From Flavobacterium sp. UBA2787 (lineage in GTDB: Bacteria > Bacteroidota > Bacteroidia > Flavobacteriales > Flavobacteriaceae): a stretch of DNA of 64,000 nucleotides. A model generated the notes under the pieces. That model was not told the DNA's origin. It saw only the letters and a program-made list of their open reading frames with translations, and made no database searches. Positions 42,247 through 51,106 of the stretch are shown here, piece by piece. Positions within the stretch are counted from its first letter, which is position 1, and each line of letters starts with the position of its first letter. The stretch spans positions 186,001-250,000 of the forward strand of contig DEHZ01000005.1 in NCBI GenBank assembly GCA_002352205.1. The letters run 5' to 3'. A program made the position numbers and the translations under genes.

Positions 42247-42716
42247 TTTGTCCAGTTTTTATAAGGGTTTTTACTCAAATAAGCGTTATAATATTTTTCA
42301 TCGTTGGTTACTTCTTCTCCCAACCAATCGGGTTTTTCAAAGCTTTCTTGTTCGGAATTTAATTCAATTTCGGCAATAATTAATCCGGCATTTTGACCCG
42401 AAAAAACATCCACTTCAAACACGTGATTCCCTTTTTTTATTTCATAACGAATTTTATCAATCACACCTTTTTCGCAAATTGACAAAAGTAGTTCGGCTTC
42501 GTTGAGCGGAATTTCCATTTCCCATTCCAAACGACTCATTCCGCATTCATTTCCTTTTCCTTTAACGGTTAAAAAACCTTTTTCGCCTTTTATTCGAATA
42601 CGAACCGTTCGTTCCGGAATTGAACTTAAATAGCCTTGTACAATCCGGTTTTCACGAAAAGCTTCATCGATAAAAGCAGTAGAAATCACTAAAAATTTTC
42701 GCTCGATTTCAATCAT
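42243..42716 (-). CDS. CYTH-domain triphosphate tunnel protein
   Basis: The 157 residues form a CYTH domain. It begins with the EIERKFLV (ExExK) metal/phosphate motif, followed by QGYLSSIPERTVRIRIKGEK, a basic strand pair, FEVDVFSGQNAGLIIAEIEL and the late DEKYYNAYLSKNP. Proteins of this family hydrolyse inorganic triphosphate or organic phosphates, or cyclise ATP; short Bacteroidetes versions most likely act as triphosphatases. Cytoplasmic. It is the first gene of the operon with two lipoproteins, and the functional reason for the pairing is not obvious. Confidence 0.85.
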   Translation of the reverse strand: MIEIERKFLVISTAFIDEAFRENRIVQGYLSSIPERTVRIRIKGEKGFLTVKGKGNECGMSRLEWEMEIPLNEAELLLSICEKGVIDKIRYEIKKGNHVFEVDVFSGQNAGLIIAEIELNSEQESFEKPDWLGEEVTNDEKYYNAYLSKNPYKNWTK

Positions 42717-42785
42717 TTAATTATTTTTTTTATATTGTAAGGTAAAGATAATTCAATACATTCGTATAATAAAAAAAAATCCTAT

Positions 42786-44867
42786 ATGCCTATTTGGTTT
42801 GCTAGAAAGAAGAAGAAACCGTTGCTTGAAATCATCAAATTTTACTTTGATGAAAATAGGCGTTGGAAAGAAACAGAAGATAATTATGATGTGTTGGTTG
42901 AAATCGTTTCATCCATTCGACCTAAAAAGCCAAAATCGGTTGTTGAAGTTGATTTGTTCGATTTGATAACTTTTTTAACTGAAAATAAATCGATTGCAAA
43001 TGAACTTTCAACGTATCTAACCGAATTATTTTTTGAAAAGAAAATCAGTAAAATTTTAACTGATGCAGCCATTTTGCAAGACGCTGCCTTTTTTCATGAA
43101 GTTAAAAAAAGAGCTTTTGCCAAAATTTTGCCGTTTCAACATCCAATTGATTCATTAGAATATGTTTTAAGTCAGGTTTTTTACAGCGATACTGATCCGA
43201 TTTGGATTAACAAAATTCCGCAAGCTCAAATTGAAGAACTGTATGATTTGTTAGGATTTAAATCGATTTATGAAACAATAGAACAAAATTCTGTTCTTTC
43301 TGAAATAATGATGGCGATGTCCTTAATTTCTCAACGGATGAGCGGCCGTGCGTTAGAATCAGATGTATTGAAGATGGTGCCGGAATATTTTCATTATGAA
43401 AGTCCGTTTGCCGCTTTTGAAAAAGAATTACATCTTATTAAAGATGGATTGCACGAGGAAGAAAGTAGTCATTGCATTACTTCCGATAGTTTATCGTATA
43501 AACAATTGTTGGTTTTACATAAACAATGCGAAGAATATGTAGAAAAAGCCTTTGCCAATTCATCAAAATACGGAATTACCATTCATGTAAACCAGAGTTT
43601 GCTGCGAATTCGTCAACAATTGTATCGCTTAAAAGTGCTACTTCCGCTTCTTGCGGTTGACAAAAAAATTGATAAAAAAAGAAATAGCATTCGACTTGCC
43701 TACAAACTTATCAAATACAATTGTACACGAAATAATTTACGCACATTCATCAAAGAAAGTACGCAATTAATATCTTACGAAGTAACGCAACATACTGCAA
43801 AAACAGGAGAAAAATACATTACACAGTCAAAAATTGAATATTTTAAAATGTTCAATACTGCTTTAGGTGGAGGATTTATTGTTGGGATTTTGTGTATCAT
43901 CAAAGTGTTGCTTTCTAAACTGGATACTAGCGATTTTGGCTATGCTTTTTTGTATAGTATGAATTATTCGATTGGTTTTATTGCGATTTATCTTTTAGGA
44001 TTCACGTTAGCCACCAAACAGCCCGCTATGACTGCCGCCGCTCTGATTAGAGCATTGCAAGAAGGAATGAAAAATGAAGATTCGGAAGAAAAACACCAAG
44101 TTTTTGCCGTGTTTTTTGCTCGCGTTTTTCGATCACAGTTTGTCGCTTTTGTGGGAAATGTGATTATGGCTTTTCCGATTTCTTTGCTCGGAATTTATTT
44201 AATCGATTTAGCGTTTGATTATAACATTGCCGAAACAAAATGGAAAACATTGGTCACCGATTTGAGTCCGATTCATTCTATGGCGATATTTCACGCTGCT
44301 ATTGCCGGATGTTTTTTGTTTTTATCCGGAATTATTTCAGGAAGTGTGGCAAACCGTGATAAACACTACGAAATTTACCAACGTATTAAAGAACATCCAT
44401 TTTTAAAACGAACTTTCGGAAAAATGAAAGCGGAAAAGTTTGCGAAAATATACGAGATGAAATGGGCCGGAATTATTTCTAATTTCTGGTTTGGTATTTT
44501 TATGGGAACAACCGCTTCTATAGGTGTTTTTTTCGGATTAAACTTAGATATTCGGCATATTACTTTTGCCAGCGGAAATCTTGCTTTAGGACTTTACGGT
44601 TCCAATTACACCTTAGATACTTGGATGATTTTTTGGGGTGTTTTTGGTGTTGGAATCATTGGATTAGTTAACTTTATTGTAAGTTTTAGTTTGTCGTTGG
44701 GATTGGCTTTTCGATCCAGAGATATTCCGTTTACCGAGTTACGGAGCATTACCGTTTCGATCTGGCAACATTTTAAACGCAGACCATTTTCTTTCTTTTT
44801 CCCAACCGGAACAAATGTTAAACCCAATGAAGGAGGAGATAAAATCCCGCAAAATAATTCACATTGA
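42786..44867 (+). CDS. Large membrane protein of the so-called site-specific recombinase (Gcr/COG4389) family
   Basis: The 693 residues have a soluble helical N-terminal half and about six to seven membrane helices from residue 355 (MFNTALGGGFIVGILCIIKV, YSIGFIAIYLLGFTLATKQP, FISRSQ-like FRSQFVAFVGNVIMAFPISL, later FASGNLALGLYG). This is the pattern of the gonococcal Gcr family, historically named recombinase. The TKQPAMTAA and SGSVANRDKHYEIYQRIKEH PF blocks are characteristic. No recombinase active site is visible, so the name should not be taken literally and the gene is not a mobile element. dinB begins inside its 3' end (about 40 nt overlap). Confidence 0.75.
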   Translation: MPIWFARKKKKPLLEIIKFYFDENRRWKETEDNYDVLVEIVSSIRPKKPKSVVEVDLFDLITFLTENKSIANELSTYLTELFFEKKISKILTDAAILQDAAFFHEVKKRAFAKILPFQHPIDSLEYVLSQVFYSDTDPIWINKIPQAQIEELYDLLGFKSIYETIEQNSVLSEIMMAMSLISQRMSGRALESDVLKMVPEYFHYESPFAAFEKELHLIKDGLHEEESSHCITSDSLSYKQLLVLHKQCEEYVEKAFANSSKYGITIHVNQSLLRIRQQLYRLKVLLPLLAVDKKIDKKRNSIRLAYKLIKYNCTRNNLRTFIKESTQLISYEVTQHTAKTGEKYITQSKIEYFKMFNTALGGGFIVGILCIIKVLLSKLDTSDFGYAFLYSMNYSIGFIAIYLLGFTLATKQPAMTAAALIRALQEGMKNEDSEEKHQVFAVFFARVFRSQFVAFVGNVIMAFPISLLGIYLIDLAFDYNIAETKWKTLVTDLSPIHSMAIFHAAIAGCFLFLSGIISGSVANRDKHYEIYQRIKEHPFLKRTFGKMKAEKFAKIYEMKWAGIISNFWFGIFMGTTASIGVFFGLNLDIRHITFASGNLALGLYGSNYTLDTWMIFWGVFGVGIIGLVNFIVSFSLSLGLAFRSRDIPFTELRSITVSIWQHFKRRPFSFFFPTGTNVKPNEGGDKIPQNNSH

Positions 44868-45909
44868 CATGGATGCTTTTTATGCTTCTGTGGAGCAAAA
44901 GGATTTTCCAGAATTAATAGGAAAGCCTTTGGCTGTGGGCGGAAGCGAAATTCGAGGTGTAATTTCTGCTGCGAGTTATGAAGCCCGAAAATTTGGTGTT
45001 CGCAGTGCGATGAGTGGCGTGCAAGCCAAAAAATTGTGTCCGGATTTGGTTTTTGTTCGACCTCGTTTTGAACGCTACAGCGAAATTTCAAAGATAATCC
45101 GAAAGATTTTTTATGAATACACCGATTTAGTCGAACCGCTTTCGTTGGACGAAGCCTATTTGGATGTAACCCAAAACAAAAAAGGAAATCCGAGTGCTTC
45201 CTTACTCGCACAAGAAATCAGAAAACGCATTTTTGAAGAAACTGGTCTGACGGCTTCGGCAGGAATTTCCATTAATAAATTTGTGGCAAAAGTGGCTTCA
45301 GATTATAATAAACCAAATGGTCAAAAAACTGTTAATCCCGATGAAGTTGAACCTTTTTTGGAAGCATTAGACATCCGAAAATTTTATGGTATTGGAAAAG
45401 TCACCGCCGAACGTATGTATCAATTTGGCATTTACACCGGAAAAGATTTAAAAAATCGGAGTTTAGAATTTTTAGAACAACATTTTGGCAAAAGCGGAAC
45501 GCATTATTATTACATCGTTCGAGGCATTCACAACAGTCCGGTTAAACCCAATCGCATTTCAAAATCGGTGGGAGCCGAACGAACATTTAATGAAAATTTG
45601 TCTTCCGAAGTGTTTATGGAAGAACGTTTGGAAAGCATCGCCAAAGAACTCGAAAAACGCTTACAAAAGCACAAAATCGCCGGAAAAACGATAACTTTAA
45701 AAATAAAATATTCCGATTTTTCACAACAAACCCGAAGCAAAACATTGCCTTATTTTATTTCGGATAAAGCATTGTTATTAGAAACTGCCAAAGAATTATT
45801 GTACCAAGAAAAATTAAAAGAATCTGTTCGTTTGTTGGGAATTTCTTTAAATAATTTAAACACGGAAGTAAAAAAAACGGTGGTGGTACAGTTGCGGTTT
45901 GAGTTTTAA
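44827..45909 (+). CDS. dinB: DNA polymerase IV (Y family)
   Basis: The 360-residue translesion polymerase has both catalytic blocks: HIDMDAFYASVEQ near residue 11 and LSLDEAYLDVT near 105 (Asp-Glu pair). The thumb helix-hairpin-helix follows (FYGIGKVTAERMYQFGI) and a little-finger domain (KSVGAERTFNENL). I prefer ATG 44827 (MKEEIKSRKI) over 44815 because the family starts close to this catalytic block. Either start overlaps the preceding gene, implying shared transcription. A beta-clamp binding motif may be at the C-terminus (VVVQLRFEF, compare QxxLF), but it is weak. No LexA-type box was found. Confidence 0.93.
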   Translation: MKEEIKSRKIIHIDMDAFYASVEQKDFPELIGKPLAVGGSEIRGVISAASYEARKFGVRSAMSGVQAKKLCPDLVFVRPRFERYSEISKIIRKIFYEYTDLVEPLSLDEAYLDVTQNKKGNPSASLLAQEIRKRIFEETGLTASAGISINKFVAKVASDYNKPNGQKTVNPDEVEPFLEALDIRKFYGIGKVTAERMYQFGIYTGKDLKNRSLEFLEQHFGKSGTHYYYIVRGIHNSPVKPNRISKSVGAERTFNENLSSEVFMEERLESIAKELEKRLQKHKIAGKTITLKIKYSDFSQQTRSKTLPYFISDKALLLETAKELLYQEKLKESVRLLGISLNNLNTEVKKTVVVQLRFEF

Positions 45910-45990
45910 ATGTTTTGTATTTTTGGTTATTCTGAAATTAAAGATTTGAAAAACGTTCTAAGCAAAAAAATCAATTAGTAAAATTTCAAT

Positions 45991-46560
45991 ATGTTATTAA
46001 TGATAAAAAAATATTCAAAAATTCTATTTCTTATTTTAATTCTCCAAAGTTGTGAGAGGAAGAATGATTTTGAAAAGGATAAAAATAAATATGAGAGTTA
46101 TTATAAATTTTTAGACAAAAAGGGTCAGTTAAGATTTTACTTTCATAAAAAAACTCATTTTGAAAAAGGACTTAGAATAGACACTATTTTTACAATTAAA
46201 AACAATGCAACAGAACTAGAAAGAATAGAAATTTATAGATGTGATGATGATAAATTGTATCATATTGATTCTGATTATAATGAGCATTTATATTTTATAA
46301 AAAAGGATACCTGCATTCAATTAATTGTAGATGATGATCTAATTGAAACTTGTTTTATTGGTTACGAAGATATAGCTATTGACGACAAGAAATTCTATAA
46401 ATTATTAAAATTCAAAAAGGAATATTTAAGTAATGACGGTATTATTACACATGTTTATTTTGATGAAAATTATAATATTATAAGAGAAGAATTTGTAGAA
46501 GGGTATAAGTTTTATTTTCGAATTGATAAAACAATGAACACAATAAAACACATAAATTAA
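45991..46560 (+). CDS. Unknown lipoprotein
   Basis: A 189-residue protein with a lipobox (ILFLILILQSC); the second ATG at 46000 would start the signal more conventionally. The body is charged and rich in Lys, Asp, Tyr and Phe, with beta-like alternation (GQLRFYFHKKTHFEKG, HVYFDENYNIIREEF). No domain recognised. It is followed after 4 nt by another unknown lipoprotein, and both are noticeably more AT-rich than neighbouring genes. Confidence 0.6.
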   Translation: MLLMIKKYSKILFLILILQSCERKNDFEKDKNKYESYYKFLDKKGQLRFYFHKKTHFEKGLRIDTIFTIKNNATELERIEIYRCDDDKLYHIDSDYNEHLYFIKKDTCIQLIVDDDLIETCFIGYEDIAIDDKKFYKLLKFKKEYLSNDGIITHVYFDENYNIIREEFVEGYKFYFRIDKTMNTIKHIN

Positions 46561-46564
46561 AATT

Positions 46565-47002
46565 ATGCGTAGAAAGTATTTTGTTACTGTATTTGTGTTT
46601 TTATTCTTGTTAGGTTGTAATAAAAACAATAATGAGTTTATTTTCATAAGTAATGAAAATAAAGTGTTTTCAACTAAAAACTTTGTTTTTTACACTAACA
46701 ATAATGAAGAAGTTTATTTGTTTTTAGAAAATAAAAAAGAAAGAGATATTATTTCAAAAAAGACAATATTATCAGTTAAATATAGGTCCAATGACGAACA
46801 AATGGAAGCAAAAATCATTGATATAGTTTTTTCAAGAGAATTAAATCGAAGCCCATTTATTATAGAAGTTGATAGTAAAACAAAAACTATTGCTACAATA
46901 AAAAAAAATAATAAAGACATGTTTTATATTGGACAAAAAAGAGATTTATCACCTAATTTGTTAAAAGCAGTTGTTAGAAACACAAAAGACATTTTACCAT
47001 AA
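46565..47002 (+). CDS. Unknown lipoprotein
   Basis: A 145-residue protein with a lipobox (MRRKYFVTVFVFLFLLGC) and an asparagine-rich beginning (NKNNNEFIFISNENK). The remainder shows alternating strands (SVKYRSNDEQMEAKIIDIVF) and ends with a short helix. I see no family signature. It lies 4 nt after the previous lipoprotein and was probably co-inherited with it. Confidence 0.6.
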   Translation: MRRKYFVTVFVFLFLLGCNKNNNEFIFISNENKVFSTKNFVFYTNNNEEVYLFLENKKERDIISKKTILSVKYRSNDEQMEAKIIDIVFSRELNRSPFIIEVDSKTKTIATIKKNNKDMFYIGQKRDLSPNLLKAVVRNTKDILP

Positions 47003-47054
47003 TTAGAATTACCATAATTTCAAAAAATAACCCTCATCCAAACCAAAATTCCCC

Positions 47055-47062
47055 TATTTTTG
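47055..47062 (+). promoter_or_regulatory. -7 element of hemF
   Basis: TATTTTTG, exact TAnnTTTG match, 41 bases before the hemF ATG. No TTG at the usual distance. Confidence 0.4.
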
Positions 47063-47103
47063 CAACACAAAGGCATTTTGCTTTAGTAAGTCAGACCATT
47101 ACA

Positions 47104-48006
47104 ATGAAAGATAAATTTTATCAATACATTCAAAATCTTCAAAATCAAATTACTTCCAAATTAGAAGAAGTAGATGGAGAAGCCAAATTTAGAGAAGACA
47201 TCTGGGAACGCCCCGAAGGCGGCGGCGGAAGAACCCGAGTAATTGAAAACGGAAAAGTTTTTGAAAAAGGTGGCGTAAACATATCAGCTGTTCACGGAAA
47301 GTTACCTGATTCTATGCAAAAATTATTCAACGTGGGCGAAGCCGATTTTTTTGCCTGCGGACTCAGTTTGGTCATTCATCCCAAAAACCCGATGGTTCCC
47401 ACCGTTCATGCCAATTGGCGGTATTTTGAAATGTATGATGAACAAGGATTTGTAATAAAAAGTTGGTTTGGCGGCGGACAAGATTTAACGCCATATTATC
47501 TCTTTGAAGAAGATGCAATTCATTTTCATCAAATGTGCAAAACAGCATGCGACAAGCATAATCCTGAATTTTATAAGAAATATAAAAAACAATGTGATGA
47601 TTATTTTTGGAATGCTCACAGGAACGAAGCCAGAGGAATTGGAGGATTATTCTTTGATTATTGCAGAGAATCACTTGAATTTTCAATGGAACAGTGGTAT
47701 GATTTTGTAGCCGAAGTGGGGAATAATTTTTTAGAATCATATGTTCCGATTGTTGAAAAAAGAGTAAATTTACCTTACTCTGATAACCAACGAAAATGGC
47801 AGGAAATTCGTCGTGGTCGCTATGTGGAATTTAATTTGGTTCATGATAAAGGAACCCTTTTCGGACTAAAAACCAATGGCAGAATCGAAAGCATTTTGAT
47901 GAGTTTGCCTCCGCATGTGCAATGGGTGTATGATCATCATCCGGGAGAAGGAAGCGAAGAAGAAAAATTAATATCGGTGCTGCAAAAGCCAAAAGAATGG
48001 GCGTAA
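47104..48006 (+). CDS. hemF: Oxygen-dependent coproporphyrinogen III oxidase
   Basis: The 300-residue enzyme oxidatively decarboxylates coproporphyrinogen III to protoporphyrinogen IX using O2. Family signature blocks: DIWERPEGGGGRTRVIENG near residue 30, the NPMVPTVHANWRYFE stretch, FGGGQDLTPYYLFEEDAIHF H, and RRGRYVEFNLVHDKGTLFGL near the C-terminus. The length is typical and no transit sequence is present. The DUF4421 gene begins inside its last codons (10 nt overlap), and hemB is the next gene but one. Confidence 0.97.
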   Translation: MKDKFYQYIQNLQNQITSKLEEVDGEAKFREDIWERPEGGGGRTRVIENGKVFEKGGVNISAVHGKLPDSMQKLFNVGEADFFACGLSLVIHPKNPMVPTVHANWRYFEMYDEQGFVIKSWFGGGQDLTPYYLFEEDAIHFHQMCKTACDKHNPEFYKKYKKQCDDYFWNAHRNEARGIGGLFFDYCRESLEFSMEQWYDFVAEVGNNFLESYVPIVEKRVNLPYSDNQRKWQEIRRGRYVEFNLVHDKGTLFGLKTNGRIESILMSLPPHVQWVYDHHPGEGSEEEKLISVLQKPKEWA

Positions 48007-48938
48007 AAATTGTAATACTACTGTTTTTGGGAGGAATTAGCTGCTCGTTTGCTCAGCAGGATTCTGAACTAAGCAGTCATTTTACAAATTATGACGAAAA
48101 AGTAATAACCAGTTTATATTATTTTGATACTTCCAATAGTTTTGTATTTAACTTTAATTTAGACGGCACAGCCAATTATTTAGAATTTGAGCCCAATCGA
48201 CGTGAACAAATCGGAGTGAATTTGAGTTATAAATTTATCGATGTTTCCTACGGATTTTCTCCTTCTTTTTTTGCGAAGAATAAAGATAACAGTGATTCAA
48301 AATTATTCACTTTAAGCACACGGTTGTATCATAAAAAATGGATGCAGTCGCTCACTTTTATCAATCAAAAAGGGTTTTATGTGAGTAATGATGAAGGTCA
48401 AGCTCTTTTTCCACGAATGCGAACCACAAAGATTGGCGGAACAACATCGTATATTTTCAATGATAAATTTTCATTCAAAACCATTGCCAATCAAAAAGAA
48501 TGGCAATCAAAAAGTGCAGGAAGTTTTATTCCAAATCTTTCGATGTATTATACCAATTTCGATTTGAATGATGGCGGCGAAGACACCAAGAGCAATATTT
48601 TTCTGGCTTCATTGGCTCCATCTTATTTTTATAACTTTGTTATCAATAATCATTTCTTACTTTCAGGGGGAATGTCAACCGGGGCAGGACTTACGAGTGT
48701 GGATGGAGATGTTTCGGCAATTTATGAATGGAGTGCGAGCTTAAAAATTGGCTATAATTCCGATTCGTTTTTTACCTTTGTAAACCTGAATTATATCGAT
48801 TTTATTCAGGACACAACCGCTCAAATTCGATTGAACGACGAAATTTCAACGGTAAAAATAACCGCAGGCTATCGTTTTGATCCACCCAAAAAAGCAAAAG
48901 AATTTTACGATAAAACAACAGAAAAAATCGGATTGTAA
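47997..48938 (+). CDS. DUF4421-like outer-membrane protein
   Basis: The 313 residues have a signal peptide (VILLFLGGISCSFAQQ) and about a dozen amphipathic strands with alternating aromatic residues (YLEFEPNRREQIGVNLSYKF, FFTFVNLNYIDFI, VKITAGYRF), consistent with an outer-membrane barrel. The pattern resembles DUF4421, common in Bacteroidetes and of unknown function. It overlaps hemF by 10 nt and precedes hemB by 23 nt, so it is transcribed with heme genes; whether it has a heme-linked role is unknown. Confidence 0.7.
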   Translation: MGVKIVILLFLGGISCSFAQQDSELSSHFTNYDEKVITSLYYFDTSNSFVFNFNLDGTANYLEFEPNRREQIGVNLSYKFIDVSYGFSPSFFAKNKDNSDSKLFTLSTRLYHKKWMQSLTFINQKGFYVSNDEGQALFPRMRTTKIGGTTSYIFNDKFSFKTIANQKEWQSKSAGSFIPNLSMYYTNFDLNDGGEDTKSNIFLASLAPSYFYNFVINNHFLLSGGMSTGAGLTSVDGDVSAIYEWSASLKIGYNSDSFFTFVNLNYIDFIQDTTAQIRLNDEISTVKITAGYRFDPPKKAKEFYDKTTEKIGL

Positions 48939-48961
48939 ATCAATCAAAAAAGAACAACATT

Positions 48962-49951
48962 ATGTTTCCACTCAGAAGAAATAGACGACTCAGAACCAAC
49001 GAAACCATTCGCTCACTAGTACGTGAAACAATACTTTCTCCCAGCGATTTTATTGTTCCGCTTTTTGTTGTGGAAGGTAAAAACGTGAAAGAAGAAATTC
49101 CTTCCATGCCAAATTATTTCCGTTTGAGTCTCGATTTATTGGAAAAGGAAGTAAAAGAATTAGCCAAATTGAACTTGAAAACGGTTTTAGTTTTTGTAAA
49201 AGTTCCCGACAATTTAAAAGATAACAAAGGAACCGAAGCGTTAAACCCAAATGGTTTGATGCAACGAGCCGTGAAAGTAATCAAAAACGCCGTTCCGGAT
49301 ATGATTGTGATGACTGATGTAGCGTTAGATCCCTATTCTTCTTTTGGCCACGATGGTGTAATTGAAAACGGAATAATTGTCAACGATTTAACATCAGCAA
49401 TATTAGCCGAGATGAGTTGTTCGCATGCCGAAGCCGGTGCCGATTTTGTAGCCCCAAGTGACATGATGGATGGCAGAATTCTTGAAATTCGTGAAGCACT
49501 GGAAGACGAAGGATACGTTAACATCGGAATTATGGCATACAGTGCAAAATATGCATCGGCTCATTATGGACCATTTCGTGATGCATTAGACAGTGCTCCT
49601 GTAGATGCTCAAGACATTCCGAAAGACAAAAAAACCTATCAAATGGATTACCATAATCGCATTGAAGCCATTCGTGAAACGAGAATGGATATTGATGAAG
49701 GAGCAGATATTGTCATGGTAAAACCGGGAATCGCTTATTTGGATATTGTTCGCGAAATTAAAAATGCGTTTGATGTTCCGGTGGCGGTTTATCAAGTTTC
49801 AGGTGAATATGCGATGATCAAAGCGGCTGCAGAAAAAGGTTGGTTAGACCACGATGCTGTGATGATGGAACAAGTTACTGCTATCAAAAGAGCCGGTGCA
49901 GATATGATTGCAAGTTATTTTGCGAAAGATGTGGTAAAAATTATTTCATAA
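48962..49951 (+). CDS. hemB: Delta-aminolevulinic acid dehydratase (porphobilinogen synthase)
   Basis: The 329-residue cytosolic enzyme condenses two 5-aminolevulinates to porphobilinogen. Signatures: SPSDFIVPLFVVEG, the active-site lysine regions YSAKYASAHYGPFRDA and VMVKPGIAYLDI, and APSDMMDGRILEIREAL. The metal site reads MTDVALDPYSSFGHDG, with Asp and no cysteines, so this is the zinc-independent (magnesium-type) branch. It shares the strand with hemF and the DUF4421 gene. Dispersed ACACAGATT-like repeat material follows the stop. Confidence 0.97.
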   Translation: MFPLRRNRRLRTNETIRSLVRETILSPSDFIVPLFVVEGKNVKEEIPSMPNYFRLSLDLLEKEVKELAKLNLKTVLVFVKVPDNLKDNKGTEALNPNGLMQRAVKVIKNAVPDMIVMTDVALDPYSSFGHDGVIENGIIVNDLTSAILAEMSCSHAEAGADFVAPSDMMDGRILEIREALEDEGYVNIGIMAYSAKYASAHYGPFRDALDSAPVDAQDIPKDKKTYQMDYHNRIEAIRETRMDIDEGADIVMVKPGIAYLDIVREIKNAFDVPVAVYQVSGEYAMIKAAAEKGWLDHDAVMMEQVTAIKRAGADMIASYFAKDVVKIIS

Positions 49952-50016
49952 CTGATAAATATCAGATTTATACACAGATTAACGATGTAAATTTGTGTAA
50001 ATCAAATTCCTAGCAC

Positions 50017-50415
50017 ATGAAAAAAATAGTTGTTTTTGTTGTTTTTGTGATGTTATTCTCTTGCCAGAATAAGAAAGAAGAATCCTTTGGAACTGATTCT
50101 AAGTCGGTTTCTGAAGTAACAGATGATTCTGTTGAGGCTAAAATTAAGCTAGGAGAAGAACTTTTTAATGGTGTTGGTTTATGCCACACATGTCACAAGC
50201 CGGATCAAAAAGTAATTGGACCAAGCATTAAAGAAATTGCTACTATTTATAAAGAACAAAATGCTGATATGGTCGATTTTCTTCGTGAAAATGCAAAACC
50301 AATTGTAGATCCAACTCAATATGAAGTGATGAAAACCAATTTTGCGGTTACCAAAAGCATGTCTGATGAAGAATTACAAGCAATTGAACTTTATATGCAT
50401 AGTTTAATTAAATAA
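50017..50415 (+). CDS. Lipoprotein c-type cytochrome
   Basis: A 132-residue protein with a lipobox (MKKIVVFVVFVMLFSC), a Ser/Glu-rich linker and a class I cytochrome c domain from about 45. The heme site is GLCHTCH, and a plausible axial methionine lies in YEVMKTNFAVTKSM. The length of the heme domain (about 85 residues) is normal. It should be anchored in the envelope and shuttle electrons; the partner is not evident. It lies 65 nt after hemB, so heme supply and a heme protein are neighbours, perhaps by chance. Confidence 0.85.
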   Translation: MKKIVVFVVFVMLFSCQNKKEESFGTDSKSVSEVTDDSVEAKIKLGEELFNGVGLCHTCHKPDQKVIGPSIKEIATIYKEQNADMVDFLRENAKPIVDPTQYEVMKTNFAVTKSMSDEELQAIELYMHSLIK

Positions 50416-50422
50416 ACGAAAC

Positions 50423-51106
50423 CTAATCAATAAGTAATTTGAACCCAACTCTTGGAATATTTTCAATCCGAATGTTGGGTTCTTCTTTAAAGATTTTTCG
50501 CAAACGGGAAATAAAAACATCCAAACTTCTTCCGACAAAATAATCATCGGTTCCCCAAAGTTCCATTAGGATTTTTTCGCGTTTCAAAACGGTGTTTTTA
50601 TTATCTAAAAATAATTTCAATAAAGCTGCTTCTCTTTCAGTTAAATTGGTAATTTCTTTTCCTTTGGTAACACAATAATTGGTTGGGTCAAATTCAAATG
50701 AACCAATTAAATAAGTGGAATTATTTTTAGAAGATGTTTTTTGACTTCGATTTAAGAAAACTTCAATTTTCAGCGTCAATTCTTCCATGCTGTAGGGTTT
50801 CACCAAATAATCATCGGCACCCAATTTCAACCCTTTAATTCGGTCTTCTTTCATCGTTTTTGCAGAAAGAAAAATGATGGGAATTTCTTGATTTCGTTTT
50901 CTGATTTGTGTGGCAATTTCAAACCCATCCATATCAGGAAGCATCACATCCAACACACATAAATCAAATTCATCATTACAAAAGGCATCAAAACCCGCTT
51001 GACCGTTTACGAAATGAGCCACATCGTATTGGCTCTCCAAACTGTCGGCGGTTAAAAAACCTAATGTTTCATCGTCTTCTACATATAGAATTTTCTTTTT
51101 ACTCAT
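50423..51106 (-). CDS. OmpR-family response regulator
   Basis: A 227-residue regulator: receiver domain with acidic pocket (LYVEDDETLG), phospho-acceptor Asp in CVLDVMLPDMDG, Lys in YLVKPYSMEEL, and a C-terminal winged helix (LTEREAALLKLFLD, VFISRLRKIFKEEPNIRIEN). It is translated from the 3' end of the sensor kinase gene: the ATG overlaps the kinase stop by 4 nt, so the two form a cognate pair. Signal and targets are unknown. Its layout is like the Bacteroidetes RprY type. Confidence 0.93.
   Translation of the reverse strand: MSKKKILYVEDDETLGFLTADSLESQYDVAHFVNGQAGFDAFCNDEFDLCVLDVMLPDMDGFEIATQIRKRNQEIPIIFLSAKTMKEDRIKGLKLGADDYLVKPYSMEELTLKIEVFLNRSQKTSSKNNSTYLIGSFEFDPTNYCVTKGKEITNLTEREAALLKLFLDNKNTVLKREKILMELWGTDDYFVGRSLDVFISRLRKIFKEEPNIRIENIPRVGFKLLID

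Noticed and set aside
42786..44867. Site-specific recombinase as evidence for a mobile element
   Set aside because: The family name is historical. The protein is a multi-helix membrane protein with no recombinase catalytic motif and core genes around it.
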